Below are positions 38,701-53,700 of a DNA stretch of 64,000 nucleotides, piece after piece. The notes under the pieces were generated by a model. It did no database searches and was not told the DNA's origin. It saw only the letters and a program-made list of their open reading frames with translations. The stretch spans positions 156,203,152-156,267,151 of the forward strand of contig CP136066.1 in NCBI GenBank assembly GCA_032622095.1, in the 5' to 3' direction. The DNA is from Siphonodentalium dalli. Its lineage: Eukaryota; Mollusca; Scaphopoda; Gadilida; Siphonodentaliidae. How positions within the stretch are numbered: the first letter of the stretch is position 1; each line of letters begins with the position of its first letter. A program made the translations under genes and the position numbers.

Positions 38701-41700
38701 GTTGTGCAGGCCTGGTAACAAAGATAACACTGAATGTATATTTACCCGGTAACAACAACATATTTTCCAGATGGTCGACTGCCCAGTCTCTTCAGTACAT
38801 CCAATGAGACCTTGGCTTTCTTCTTCCCGTACAAGTCGACCTCAGATGACAGCAGTTTGATCTCAGACGCCAGCTTATCTATGTTCTTCGGTGTTTGACC
38901 CTGGGCTACTGTGATGTCACTGTGAAGTTTATTTGTAGTGATGTATGTATGTAAATATTGATAAGGATATTCATATCAATATTGTTTTTAAAGATATTTC
39001 TAATATATGGCCAGGTCCTTGAACAAATAGATTCAACCATATTAATTTCATAACTAAGAGCAATACAATAGTTCATGAATTGTTTATCATCTTGAAGGAC
39101 GATTAACCCTTTCATGACGGGAGCTGTGCTGGTGCAGCATTAAAGTGATGTGAAACATTCCAGTAGGGTGATCAAATAGAAATGGAGAATAATCTTGTTC
39201 AAAGTAGTTATTTTTACACATAGTATATCTAAATTGACAACACACGCCGTCATTCTTATATATTAATTAAATGCAGTGACTGCCGATGGCGAAATTGTTT
39301 TCATTAGCTTATCGCCGATATAAGCGCCCCGATTCGAGTAGTAAATATTTAATGTTTTCTATGGAGTGGTACGGTCGATTTGCTTCAGTTTATCTGTGAT
39401 GTTAGTAGAATGCTGCATTCCTCCAGTTGGCATAGCACATGAATACTAACGTCAGTTTCACGCACCCAAACAAGTACATAATATTTCTTTAAAGAACCTG
39501 AACAAGTTTGGAGTTTGGGATGATACCTGGGAAGATTTGAAAGGGCTGTCAACCCACTTTAGTTATGTTATGCCTCTGAAGAGTGTATGTAGGGTTTGTG
39601 AGTAGATTCCTAATTGCCCATACACAGTAGGTGTGTGCCTACTGTGTATGGGGTGTATGCCATTAAAGATCCTGGGCCAGTGCATTCTCTTATATATGTG
39701 AGTTTCCCATAGGGAGCCTTGCATATATAAGAGAAAGCACTGGCTTACAAGGTCAACTTGTCAAGGTAAATATTTTTAGTCCAATGTAATCTCTTATATA
39801 TGAGAGGCTCCCTATGTGAGACTCGCATATATTTGAGAATGCATTTGCACAGGGTTTACGCAAAATTTCAGGAAGATCCAGTCATGGAAGGGCTAAAAGT
39901 GACCCTAGAATGGTTTCTATATGACCAGTGTGTCTATTTTCAGAATCTACCCATTTCCAGCTCTCATTTTAGTGGAAACATGTTTTTGTGAGGCTATTAT
40001 TTGTAAACCCCTCTATATTTTTCTGTCCACCTGTTAATAAGACATGTTATTACACATAGCTAGTTCGGTAAGTGGCTTGTTTGTTACTGGAAATTGAAAA
40101 ACAGGGAGAGATGTTGCCACAAAATGCCAACCCGCCATAACTCAAGAATGGAAACATTGTAGTCAATCCTGAAAACACATAGGGGAGACCCGGGCAAAGC
40201 GGGACACAAAATGTTTTCAAGGAATTTTAGATAGGGTTTTCGCTGGAAAAAACTGGAAGGCTGTTGATTGGTATACAATTCATCGGCGCATATAACATAC
40301 TGGTCATTGATATCAAACAACATCTTGGTATGTCCCTTTTGGAACCTCTTGTTTTGTCCCACTTTGCCCGTGCCTTTGGGCAAAGCGGGACACCCCACTG
40401 GACAAAGTGGGACAATATGACATGCTATCCGTGCAAATTGGGACACCAAAATCGAAGAGACAGAATTGCCATTGCTCAGACTGCTACAGACAGACATTCC
40501 TTATTCAAATTTTTTTATAATTAGGTAAAACAAAGGGTGTTGTAGGCTGCCCTCAAGGTATTCTTTCCACACACCCCACCCCAATCCAAAATGGCTGCCA
40601 TACAGAGGGGTTCAAATAGGGCACCCATGCCATTTCTTGGTCTGTTCTATAGGGTGGCCTCCAGGCCAGTCTAAATATTCACCCCACCCTGATCCAAAGT
40701 GGCCACCATCCAGAAGGGTTCAAATACAGCACCAATGCCTATTTTCGACCCCTTGGCCAATTTAGGTAAAGCAAAAGGTGTTGTAGGGTGGCCTCCCCAT
40801 GTCAATCTAAATATTACCCCCTTCACCACACCCTGATCCAAAATGGCGGCCGTCCAGAAATGTTCAAATAGGGCACCCATGCCGTTTCTCGACACCTTGA
40901 CCGATTTAGGTCAAACAAAGGGTGGTGTTGTTGGGGCCCCCAAGACAATCTAAATATTCACCCCTTTCACACCACCCCGATACAAAATGGCCACCATCCA
41001 GAAGGGTTCAAATAGGACACCCATGCAATTTCTCGTCCCGTTGACCGATTTAGGTCAAACAAAGGGTGTTTTCTTTCCACACACCTCATTCACCCCAACC
41101 CGATCCAAAATGGTCACCGTCCAGAGGGGTTCAAATAGGACACCCATGCTATTTCTTGGCCCCTTAACTGATTTAGGTCAAACAAAAGGTGTTGTAGGGT
41201 GGACCCAAGCCAATCTTAATATTCACCCTTTTCACCCCACCCCGATCCAACATGGCCACCATCCAGTGGGGATCAAATTGGGCACCCATGCCATTTCTCG
41301 GGGTTTTGACCGATTTTAGGTCAAACAAACAAAGGTTGTTGTAGGGTGGCCCCAAGACAATCTAAATATTCACCCCTTTGACCCCCACCCTTATCCAAAA
41401 TGGCCGCCATCTTTTGAAATTATAAAATAGGGCACCAATGCCATTTCTCTGCCCCTTGACCGATTTAGGCCAACAAAGGGTGTTGTAGGATGGCCCCCCC
41501 AAGCCAATCTAAATATTCACCCCTTTCACACTCTCACGGTCGGTCAAGTGGCCGAGAAATGGCAAGGTGCCCTATTTGAACCCCTCTGGGCGGTGGCCAT
41601 TTGGATCGGGTGGGGCGAAAGGGGTGAATATTGGCTTGGGGGCCATCCTACAACACCCTTTGTTGTCCTAAATCGGTAAAAAGGCCGAGAAATGGCATGG

Positions 41701-44700
41701 TGCCCCCTTTGAAGCCTTCTGGAAGCTGCCATTTTGGACAGGGTGGGTGAAAGGGGTGAGTATTCAGGCTGGCTTGGGGGGCCACCTTACAACACCCTTT
41801 TTTGACCTAAATATGTCAAGTGGCCGAGAAATGGCATGGTAAATTTTTTACTTCCCGCAATCTAACATATATCAATAATATACTATATTGACCACCATTC
41901 CGGGCAAAGTGGGACATGCTCAGGCAAAGCAGGACACTGTCCCACTTTGCCCGAAATGGACATATCTATGATGCACGTATTGACAGATTACAGAGAGATA
42001 ATTATTTATTTTTGTGTTATTGTTAGGCGAGTTAAGTTGGTAGGCTATAAATAGGAAATGGTTCTGGAGTGAAAGCAACGAACGAAAATTAGTGAAACTA
42101 TGGTACCCAATGTTCAGAAAAATAGAATTTTGCACCACAAAAGTAGCCTGGTGATCTCTTCTAAACTCGAGTGGCTCTCAAACAGATAGCACACTGAAAT
42201 TAGTCACAACTGACGTCATCTGACGTAATCAAGTTTCCCCGAGAAATGTGCTTCAGGCATGTTATGCTGATGTCCCACTTTGCCCGGGTGTCCCACTTTG
42301 CCCGAGTCTGCCCTACTAGGCATACAGAATCCATTTTCAGATCGCTTTTAACAAACCAAAAATGTAAAATAAAAAAATATAAGGAATCCGACTATAAATG
42401 TGGCATATAGAGAGACTTTCACATCTTTGTTGAATTTTTATAATCTGATATTATTCTGATATCCCCTGTAATATAACCGCTATAAAGGGCTTTTTCCACA
42501 GTATGGCATCACCGGCGATGACATCATCCTCATGACTATCTTCTGATTGGCTGCTTCCTGCCACGATTTGTGGTTCCCGGACACTGACGTAATATCTTTG
42601 ACCGTTATGGGATTCCCTGCTAATTGTTTCAGACTATCGAATGCTAGTGCGGTAATTGCTTACAAATCACAAGACATAGAGGATCTCACATGAGTTTCTA
42701 TTTTATACGGAATTTATCAACCGAGTTCACTAAATTCGATTTGAGCCGAGGTTTACCGAGGCTCAAATAGAATTTAGAGGACGAGGTTGATAAATTACGT
42801 ATAAAATAGGACGAGTGTGAGATACCTTTTATCACATGATCAAATAAACCCGAAGCAACGCGAAATATTCATCGAAAACAACAATCATAAACTACAGCGA
42901 TCGCAAGTTATTTGAAGAACGCCGTGACGTCATCGCACGCGCTGATATTAAACGTGTCTATTAGCGATAATTATGAAACTGCTTTTATGGCCAAATTATA
43001 TGATAAAAGTGTATCTCTATATTAACTAACACATACCAAAACATTTTATGAATTGATTCACTAAAGTGATTTGAAATACTGTTGCGACTCACAGCGAATA
43101 AATTTATTAGCGCAGGTATTTCAATAAATCTTGTATAAAAATTAGGATCTTGAACACCATTTATTCCGTATAAATTAAATAAAGTGATTCTTATCGGTGA
43201 TTTGATCGGGATGACCGAAGAGGTCATGTTGTGCAAATGGCACAGCTGATGTTGTTGAATATTTTGACTGTAATAGTTTAATTATGATTTCTTAAAATGG
43301 GTGTGGTGGCTGAGTGATAAAATATTAATTTGATATAGGGAAATTTAAAGACATATTATATACTTGTTCGGGTGTGTGAAACTGATCAGTTAGTATGCAG
43401 GCGATATGCAAACTGGAGGAATATAACATTCTACAAACATCGCCAAAAATACGAAACAAATCGACCATACCACTCCATGGAAAACATCGACTGAACTATG
43501 CTCAATTGTAAATATTTACTACTCGATTCGGGACGAATATATCGGCGATAAACAAACGAAAATGATTTCGCCAATTAATATATAAGAATGACGATGTGTG
43601 TTGTCAATTTGGTTATAATATTTTTTTTAAATAACGACATTGAACAAGATTATTCTCTATTTCTATTTGATCACCCTACCGCAGTGTTTCACATCACTTT
43701 AAGGATGTAATATGTCTTTAATTATATTATACATGGGCTTCTGGTCAACATTCTTTTGATTTTACAAACTGCTGCAATTATAGTTATTTCACCTTTAGTT
43801 ATTTTAATTACATCTCCAGGGAGAATCTGGATGGTATGATGTGATCTGTCAAAAAGTTAGCACATAAGTTGGGACCAGCACGTTCACCAAGTACAGGACA
43901 TTTCTACACTTTCTTAAAGGAATACAAAGCATGTGCGAGCAGTGAGTAACAAGAGGATGCACTACAGGGGCTGAGATACCCCCATGGTGATAATTTAAAT
44001 ATAGGCAGGTCGGAAACCAAATTGAGAAAAAATGTGATGAACGAACAAATTACTTGCCAATTCTAACGAACGATGGACAGAAATCCAACACTTTCAGATA
44101 AAGAAAGAGGGATAACTCTTGAGAATGTGAACAACGTCCATGAACCCTCTTTTGAAAGCCCTCATGAAGCCAAACCTGCATACCAAATTTCATTGATATC
44201 CGATGACATGGTTGAGATATGAGAGCGGACAGACGGAAATCCAACATTTTCAGTTAACTTGAATAGAAAATGAGCAGATGGACATGCAGACGCATGTACA
44301 GATGAATGGAAGGATGTAATCCAGTATACCCCCCCCCCCCCATCTTTTAGGATGGGGGTATAAATATGAAAAATATAAAAGTCAGCAAAAACATCACCAC
44401 TAAGAAGAACATGGAGAAATAGAATCATTGTTCTTCCCTTCATTATTGATAGTTCTCTAATAAAGAAATGTTGTGTGTTGAAAACATTTTTATGTAAACA
44501 AAACTGTTACAGTGATTTGTCAACAAACATTGGTAAGCAAGTAGTAAGTTCAAATATTTTAGTTCTGAATATGATTTTCAGAATATTCTTAGACCTTTTC
44601 CAGTTTTCAAGTTTTGATTGAAATATGGTATCTGATGGGACTAATTGGACATTTACAGTAATTTTGCTGTTTACATAACAATGGTTTTGACTCATTATTG

Positions 44701-47700
44701 GAGTTATTAATAATGAAAATAAAAACAAAGTCAATCTTATTTTTCATGTACTTATTGATGATAGATGTTCTACAGACTTGTATGTATTTTGCATTAACCC
44801 ACTTCGAAGGCCTTCAGTTCCTTTAACCAATGAATATTCTTTTTAGCTCTTTCATTACGGAGCTCTGCTGGTGCAGCAATAAAGAACCGGTGCCAGTGCA
44901 TTCTCTTATATGTGATTCTCTCGGAGAATGCCTCGCATATATAAGAGAATTCACAAGCTTACAAAACCCCCAGTAACCGGAGCGGGAGCCAAAGTATCTG
45001 TTTTCAAACCCAAATTGGTAAACAACATAAATAATTGAGAAAGGAATAGCCCAGACATTCAACAATTTCTTTCCCTCGGTACACGGATCATCCATTTTGA
45101 TATTTCCAGCTTCAGTGCAATCTTGGTACCCATAAAATTTAAACAACATTGTTTTTTGCAACATCGAACCATAAGTTTTCACAAGTTTTGTGTGATTCTG
45201 TAGTCCAGAATAAACAATGCGCATTATATGCGAGCATGGCTAATGCATTTCAGTGGCATCTGAAATTCTCAGATCATTTCCTCTCATCTGAATTTTTCAT
45301 GATACCATAAAAACGACATTACTTTCTCAATCTGGGAGCAGGTTATAGCACGACAATATGACATACGGCAAGTTTACTTAACTTCTTGTAAATATCTCGG
45401 ACATGTTCTTACTGATGACCTTTCAGATGATGGAAATATTGAACGACAAAACCGTGCTATCTGTATGGTCTAATATGATAATTAGGAAATTTTCAGTCAA
45501 AATGATTTTATTTCAGCATTATATTTCTCAGTTATACTGTGCCCATCTTTGGGTACAATGCACCAAATGCTGTTTCAATAAATTAACTGCGTGTTATAAT
45601 AATACGTATAGGATGTTAATGGGTTATGAAAGAAGATGTAGTGCGAGTGGTATATTTGTCAATGATCGAATGCTGTCACCAGGGATGTTGAGGAGAAAAT
45701 GTGTGTTCAGTTTTCGCGAGAGAATGAAAGATATGAACAAATAAATCATTTATATGTTTTTCAATTCAGATTTTAAATACTTTTCCAAAATATTTCATTG
45801 TTGGAATGAATTATTGTATATTAAATGATTGATTAATGATTACTGATATATACATGTACATAATACTCATATATGGACCAACAGAGTCTGAAATATAGAT
45901 ATAATAATGATAATAATTTACATGTGTTGAGTATATACAGGAATAAACATGGTCATGCATAGTCAGTGGAAGTCATGTTGTTTATACAGGATGATATGTT
46001 CAGGAAAATTCAGGAGGACAATTTATGCTCCTTGTCAATTGAAGAGAAATTGTTCATTTGCTTTCATGTCAGAACACCTCTAGTTCAAAATGATGTAACA
46101 CAAGCTACGTCTCATTGAATTATAGTCTTGACACGACTTGATAATCAGCGTTCGCGATGTTGGTGGCAAAGTGACCACTTTTTTTAGAAAGTGGCCACAA
46201 AAAATTTAATTTGGCCAAACTATTTTTTCACCACAAATTCAAAACGTGCTTAAGATATCAACGAAGTTAGGCTAGCTGGGTTTTGGGCACGTGGGTTTCA
46301 TACTTCGGATACGTCATAGATGACAACCCAAATTTATTTTGTAAGGAGAGCGTTGATTGAATGGTGATGGTTGTACAATGGCGATTACTAATCATCAAAA
46401 ACCTTAATCTCTGCACTGGTTTTATCATAATGATTACTATTTTGTTGATTAGGCAGTATTCAAGAATCCATTGTCCTATAATAAAAATGCATATTATGAA
46501 ATGCATTGTCCTATAATTCGATGTACAAGTTATAGCATGTCAGTTATGCAATGTGTCGCAAAACTGTCCCCCCCCCCCACCCCCCGCGTCTTATAATAAC
46601 AACCGGGCTTCACACCATCAAGGTTATTAATACGACAATAGGTATTGAACACCTCATGATAATAAGCAACAGAACTGTTGTTTTATTTCTGTGAAAATAG
46701 TAATGACAAATAACACACGCCATTACTTGATTAGTTGGTGAACATGGTGTCAGCAACGCGACATAAAAATATCATTTAGTCATCAATTGTGAGCCCAGAA
46801 AATGAGGATTTAATTTGGCCAAAGTTTTTTTTAATTTGGCTACTAAAATTTCCTTTGCCCACTTTTGGCCAGAAGATTTTTAGGTCCAGCACAAACACTG
46901 TTGTTAATAATAGTCACACAATACAAATTTGTCAGCTCAAAAGGTTGTGACGAAGAAGGAACACCTTTTAAAATTTGTTTCTGTGAAAGCTCAAAGTGGA
47001 GGGCTCATGTGAATAAAATCTCACGAGATTCTGCGGTTCTTGAAACAAGTCTTAAAAGGTCCGTACCTAACATAAACAAAGGCTTGTTCAACTGACTTCA
47101 CTTTCCGCATAAGTGATTAATATTAAAAGGTGTTAACCCTAATGACTGGAGCTCCTGAAATTTTGCCAATACCCTGTGCCAATGCATTCGCTTATTTATG
47201 CAGGTCTCCCATAGGGAACCTCACATATACAAGAGAATACATTGGCCTAACAATATTTATCTTAACATTGTAAGCCAGTGCATTATATATGCAAAGCTCC
47301 CTTTGGAAGACTCACATTTATAAGAGAATGCACTGATACAGGATCTTTAATACTGCACCAGCGCAACTCCCGTTATGAAGAGTTAACGAGTCCTATTTAG
47401 TATTATAGATATCAGAAGTTTATTAGAAGTTTAGTGTTTGTGAAAATTAAGTGTCAAATTCAATATTCTTGAAATTTAAAAGTAACTTCCAACTTTGGGC
47501 CTATGATCAGACGGAATTACTATACCCCGAGTCACCACATCATACCACATCAGACCAAAAGTCTGGGAGAAAAAAAAAATCCAGATAGACAGATCCTATT
47601 CTTTTATATATATATAGATAATGCCAGGTGTGGCATCTTGCTGCCGTTTTGAAGAAAATTATTCCCGGCTCTTAGTCTCCGTATAGGGGAAACATACAGT

Positions 47701-50700
47701 AATGCCATAAATAATTGACTCCTTAACCACTGCAGAATTATGGGTAACTTTTCAGGATTTGGTCGCAAATATGGCTTGTTGCCATTCATCAGAAAGCTCA
47801 CTGAGAGCGTTCCGATGAATGGTAACAAGCCTAAATCCTGAAAATTAACCCATAATTCTGCTGTGGTTAAGGAGTCAGTTATTTAGGGCATTACTGTACC
47901 AACTGCAAGTGCATGAATATGATATAGTGCATTAATTTGATTAACAAGATGTTAGAAGAAACAAACTAACCTGGGAACAGGCTTTATCAAATTCAGTGGC
48001 AGGATTTTCAAGGTCCATGCACTGGAGGCCTGCAACATTGAGAAGACTGATGTTTCAGCATGTCAAGCAGGAAATTACTGTTAATCCTTTCATGACAGGA
48101 GCTGGTGCAGCATTAACGACCATGTGCCAGTGCATTCTCTTATATATACGAGTCTCCCATATATAAGAGAATGCATTGGCAAAGTGTTTTCGCAAAATTT
48201 CAGGAAGCTCTAGTCATGGAAGGGTTAATCCAAATTTAATTGATAAATTGTATTGTTATAAACAAATGTACAGGTCCTTCTCATAACACAGATATAACTT
48301 TATTTGGGGAAGTCAAATCAGGATTTTGGATTAGAATTTGACTTTAGTGAAATATTACATTTCTTGATGATGACCGACAGGGTTCACTGACAACAATCAG
48401 AAGCAAGTATTAACCTCATCATTTAGTATCTTATTATGAGATGAGTCGTTTACTATATAATTTGATGTGGAAAATTGTAAGCGAAATTCTATACAAATCC
48501 CATATGGAGATAGTTATCCAAGACAATTGATTTTGAGAGCCTGAAATCATTAACTCATCTTTGGTTTATGCTCATTTATCCTTTCTATACTAAATGGATT
48601 CTCCGACTCTGTTATCATAGTATACACTGGAATGGTCTATTATTCATCTGGAGGGGGTTTTCAGGAAACATGAGCAGACGACAGATAATACAAGTACAGA
48701 GGAGTCATATTTCTTGGAGGGAAATGTTCAGATAATAAGTTCAACTGTGTTCATTTGTTGAACTTATTATCTGAACATTTCCTAAGGGATAATAACTACC
48801 TGTCAATGAGTATTTAGTATAGAAAGGTTTAACTCATGTTTGGTTTATGCCCATTAAAATCTATGCTCGAAGGTCAACGGCCATTTCATTTATAAGAGTG
48901 GAATAACCAGAACACAGTTCACCTAAAATACTTTATTTCTGTACTAAAAGTTGTACATAAGCTAATAGACAGTGGTTATAGGTACATCACATGCAAGATT
49001 AGTAAGCTTTAACAATCCTTGGATAAGAGACAATAAGTTTGTCCCATTGGCACCTTGGCAAAGGTGCCAGATTAGGATCGACCTAAATGACTGTTTTACC
49101 AAGAAAAATTGTATCATATATTGACAGACACTAATTTATTTCAAGATACTTAAAGTCCAGTGGATAACTGTAGAGAGATATAGAAAGTGATGTAGGAGTA
49201 TGAATCGAGAATGAATCACCGGTGTCAAAAGATAGCTAGAAAGGTAAGTTGGGCAACAACTTTGATAGAAATTAACATTTAGTACCGAACTACATACATG
49301 TACATAATTCAGCAACCTAAATGCTCTTACAGGTTAAATGACAGGATAATACTTTTATATTGTTCAATATAAGACTCCAATAACAATTAAAAATGTGAAA
49401 ATGTGTAATAGCTAAACAAAAACAAATAGCACTATTACATGATTGTATATGGATCACCCAAAACAATGTAAAACTTAAGTCTACAGATCTATCACATACA
49501 TAAAGGGAGAAACATATCCATGAAACATAACATCCTATCACAAAATTATTAATGAGAATTGTGCATTTTATGCTTAAAGTTATTGAACCAGACTCATATT
49601 TTAACCCTTTGGCAGGTAGAGCGACATTTATGTTGCAGTAGGGCTGGTGAATGGAATGACATTTATGTCGTTTAAGATAGTTTTAGGGTAATATTGCATT
49701 ACTATGTACACAAATTTGGAATCTCATCTCCTAAAAGGAAACTTTTCATGGATATAATGTGGACGGATATTATTTTAATTATTTACATTGATACATGCTT
49801 TTAATAATGTTGTTTGTATTTTTTATTTGTTATATACATGTAGGCGTTTGTTACAATTTACTCAGCTAATTTGCAAAAATATATTCACCCATGGATATGA
49901 CATCATAAATGACATACTCACCTGCCAAAGTGTTAAAATTAACCAGTATATTAGACTTTAGTTTAGAACCATGTGCTCTAATATACTTTTTAAAGCTAGC
50001 AAATAACAATTAAGGGTCACTCTTTGGTATGGTCCAAGACTACAAGAATAATAAATAAAGATGACAGGCAATGCTATACGGAATGAATAATGACATCTTT
50101 AATCATGTGCCATGAACACTATATGATCAAGACTTGGTGAATTGCCAACTCCCTTTGTGACCATAAAACCTAAAAAATCTCTTATATAGAATCAAAATTA
50201 TTTACAATGGATATTGACCGTAATAATTTAAGCACAATGATGTCATATAATATATATAGTTACAACGCTAATTCTCAAATGAAAGATCCCATTTGCTGAT
50301 GTATATATACCTCATTGATCTTAAATTAATCAGTATCCAGAGCAACATTACCTGCCACCTTTAAATAAAAGCACAACAATACAGGACTTCAGTTTCTCAA
50401 ATGCCATTTTTTTTTTTATGGAAGACTAGTGAAAAATATGACTATAAAAATATGACATCAAATTTTTGGACTCGTATATAAAACACAACTGGTTAACAAC
50501 ATGTAACTAATCTGCTTAACAAATGATTAAAATACTGGCTATTCAACAGTGGTTATATTCATCTTACTAATAAAATAGGTTGTGTGGCTTACATGATGTA
50601 TCTCTGTCAGAATACTTTCCTACCGTTGATATTATTAGAGTCCGAGTCATCCAAGACAGACGAACATTAGGCTGCATGAAATGTTTGACATAAAGCTGTG

Positions 50701-53700
50701 CAAGGCATTCGCAATGTCAATATCAAATTCTTAGAGATAAAAGTACTCAGTACTCACAATGTGAAATTTTACATTGTCTTGCAGCCAAGACGCTAAGAAA
50801 TAACACTTATTGGCACTGATGTTTTCAAAATGATAAGCTTTTGTTACAATTAAGACAGGCAGACTGCTAAATAGTATTCAGCTGTTAATGAATGTTTCTG
50901 AGACTGACATGATGATGACTTAAAGCTAAAGTGTGAGATGAAATAATATGAAGCATTGTTCCCTCTAAATAAACTATATTTAAGCTCAAACTTCAACATT
51001 AATTCTACAACAAACATCAGAAATTCAGCCAATATCAACCAACAACTCGTGAAAACAAATTATAAAAATACTCTTAACAGTCCCAATCAAAGACCAGCCT
51101 AGGGAATTACAATTGGGAGAAGTCACTTCTCCCTATTAGATTATTAGGGCGAAATGGATAAGTCATAAAGGCTGAAGTTCAACTTACTTTCCATCCTCAC
51201 GTTTCTCTGATCCAATAAGTATTACGAAATACAAGAGCTCATTTGTAATAAATTTACTATTATAATGAGCAACTACACCATTAATATAATCCATAAATAC
51301 ATTTCAACTACACTGGTTGGAAATATGCATACTGGATATTAAGATAGAAGTCACTTCTCCCTTGGACAATAATAGGGAGAAGTGGCACATTTTAGGGAGA
51401 TATCTCCCAAGTCGCCCTGTAGGCTGGTCCCTGATCCCAAATCTGTCTTTAAAAATTTATGTTGATCTCAGTTTGGAGTACTTAAAGCTCTTTTAACATC
51501 ACATAATTTCATTTGGCATTAATCTCTTTTACATCACACAATTTCAAAACTTTTAACTTACTTTAAAGACACATGACGGGTTTATAGTCCACATATCTCT
51601 CTTAACCCTTTCAATTCTAAATACTCACCGACGAGTAGTACCGATAAGAAATGTCACTCCATAGGTCGTTTCTTAAGCTTATTATCTGAACATTTGCCCA
51701 TCAATCAATAGGTACCAACAGCATCTTTTCGACTATATGTCGTCTGCTTAACTTTCCTGAACATTATTCCAGATGAATAATAGAGCATACCAATGTATAC
51801 TTTTATAAGTGAAGGCAGAATCCATTTAACAAAGAAAGGGTTAAAGTTCATTCTTAACCCTTTAATGACGGGAGCTGCGCAACTGGTGCAGCATTAAAGA
51901 CCCTGTACCAGTGCATTATCTTATATAAGCGAGTCTCCCATAGGGAGCCTTGCATATGCAATAGAATGCAGTGGCTTACAGGGTCAAGGTAAATATTGTT
52001 AGGCCAATGTATTCTCTTATGTATGGGAGGCTCCCACACATATAAGAAAATGCATTGACACAAGGTTTTTTCAAACTTTCAGGAAGCTCCAGTCATGGAA
52101 GGGTAATAGGAGTTGCAATTTTCCAAACACACAGTAGGAAAATACTCAGGAACCTATAGTAATATCGACTCCTTAACCACTGCAGAATTATGGGTAACTT
52201 TTCAGGATTTAGTCAAAAATATGGCTTGCTGCCATTCATCGGAAAGCTCTCCCTGAGAGCTTTCCGATGAATGGCAACAAGTCATATTTCCGACTAAATC
52301 CTGAAAAGTTACCCATAATTATGCTGTGGTTAAGAAGTTGATTACTTTGGGCATTACTGTATGCTACTCGGCATCCAGCATCATAATTTTTAATGTAACC
52401 CAGAAGTTTTTATGGTTTAAATGTCCTCCAAATTACAATTTAAATTCCCAAAACACTTATCAATTGAACCAAAATTTTGTAGGTATGATGTATGTTATTC
52501 CGAACTGATTATAATATATGCATATAATATATTATAGTCAGTTTGTAACCCGTCATGTGAATTTAACTCATTATATCGCAAGAGATTCAGGATTGTATAA
52601 ACAACAAAGAGATTTCTAAGCCATGATTTCTTATGACATGTTTGTCTCGTCGGCTATTAAATTCATGCAACATATCTATCTGATGACTCATGTGAATAGG
52701 TGGAATTGATTTCTTCATTAAATGGCCATGTTGGGTAAGACGTTAATTTAATCCACAGTATGAACAACTGACAGCGAAGGTCACAAACACATATATATAC
52801 TCAGTGATAAGTCCCCACGCTCATGAATTTTAATCCCCAAAGCATCAAGATCTCAGAGAAACCAATTCCACTTATCTTACTTATCTTATTCAATTACCTA
52901 ATTAAGACTTGAATGCTACCTATACTCAAACGTTATTTTTTCATCATTCGTAGAACTTTAGAAGCATTTTTAAAACCTACAGCAGAGAAGGCTCGCTGAG
53001 CTTGGTCCACCGTGTTTTTCATTAACATGGCTACCGTCATTGGACCAACTCCCCCTGGTACCGGCGTGATCCAGGATGCACGCTCCTTTACTCGCTCATA
53101 ATCCACATCTCCAACAAGTCTCTTGCCAGATTTCCTGGACGGATCTGCAATAAACATGAAATTATTATAGTACTAGCTGAAACAGGCTCCCCTTGGGAGC
53201 CTTTATTCAGCGTCAGAGGGGCCACAGGCCCCTTTGTGCGCTTCATGCACATAAAAGACAGATCTTACTCTTTTATATATATTGATCCAGCTGATTGATC
53301 ATATATTATTATGCTATTTCAATATATCCTCGGGCAAATAGGTTCATATTGGACCTAAATATTAACATTGGTTCATATTGGACTTATTTGGTTCTGATAT
53401 AAGCCCATAGTGGACTTATAATCGTTATTCTGTTTTGATGGCACAGGCCACATCTGGTGCTGAAATAGGCCCATCGTGAGCTTATTTGTTTTTTTATTAT
53501 TTATTTAAATAATTTTTTTTAAATACAAATTTTGAAAAATTAACTCAAGAGTACCCAGTCACCACACCAAACATGGTTGAAATTGGACCAGCAGTCTGGG
53601 AGAAAAATCCAGACGGACAGGTGGACAGACAGATCCTACTCTTTTATATATATATATAATATTTAAATTTAACCCCTCCATGAGTGGCGCTTCCTGAAAT

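Larger units (their letters stand above)
48838..52932. other. Intron or alternative 3' UTR, repeat-poor
   Basis: Follows, on the minus strand, the stop reached by reading through the dehydrogenase exon. A+T-rich and free of long open frames. Repeats present: a TTAA MITE (49,601), family G (51,092), family C (51,602), family B (51,854) and family E (52,158). The stretch 49,940-51,090 has no repeat I recognise. A minus-strand AATAAA is at 48,937-48,932 and others exist, so no polyadenylation site can be assigned. Confidence 0.4.

Noticed and set aside
40084-40497. 137-codon minus-strand frame over the GGGCAAAG element
   Set aside because: The reading spans hairpin and repeat sequence, with no domain and no splice context; composition follows the GC-rich hairpins.
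52933-53157. A separate single-exon MTHFD2-like gene
   Set aside because: The sequence is one exon of MTHFD1: it has an acceptor at 53,145, matching phases with flanking exons, and the linker exon downstream continues the protein. Only a read-through isoform remains possible.
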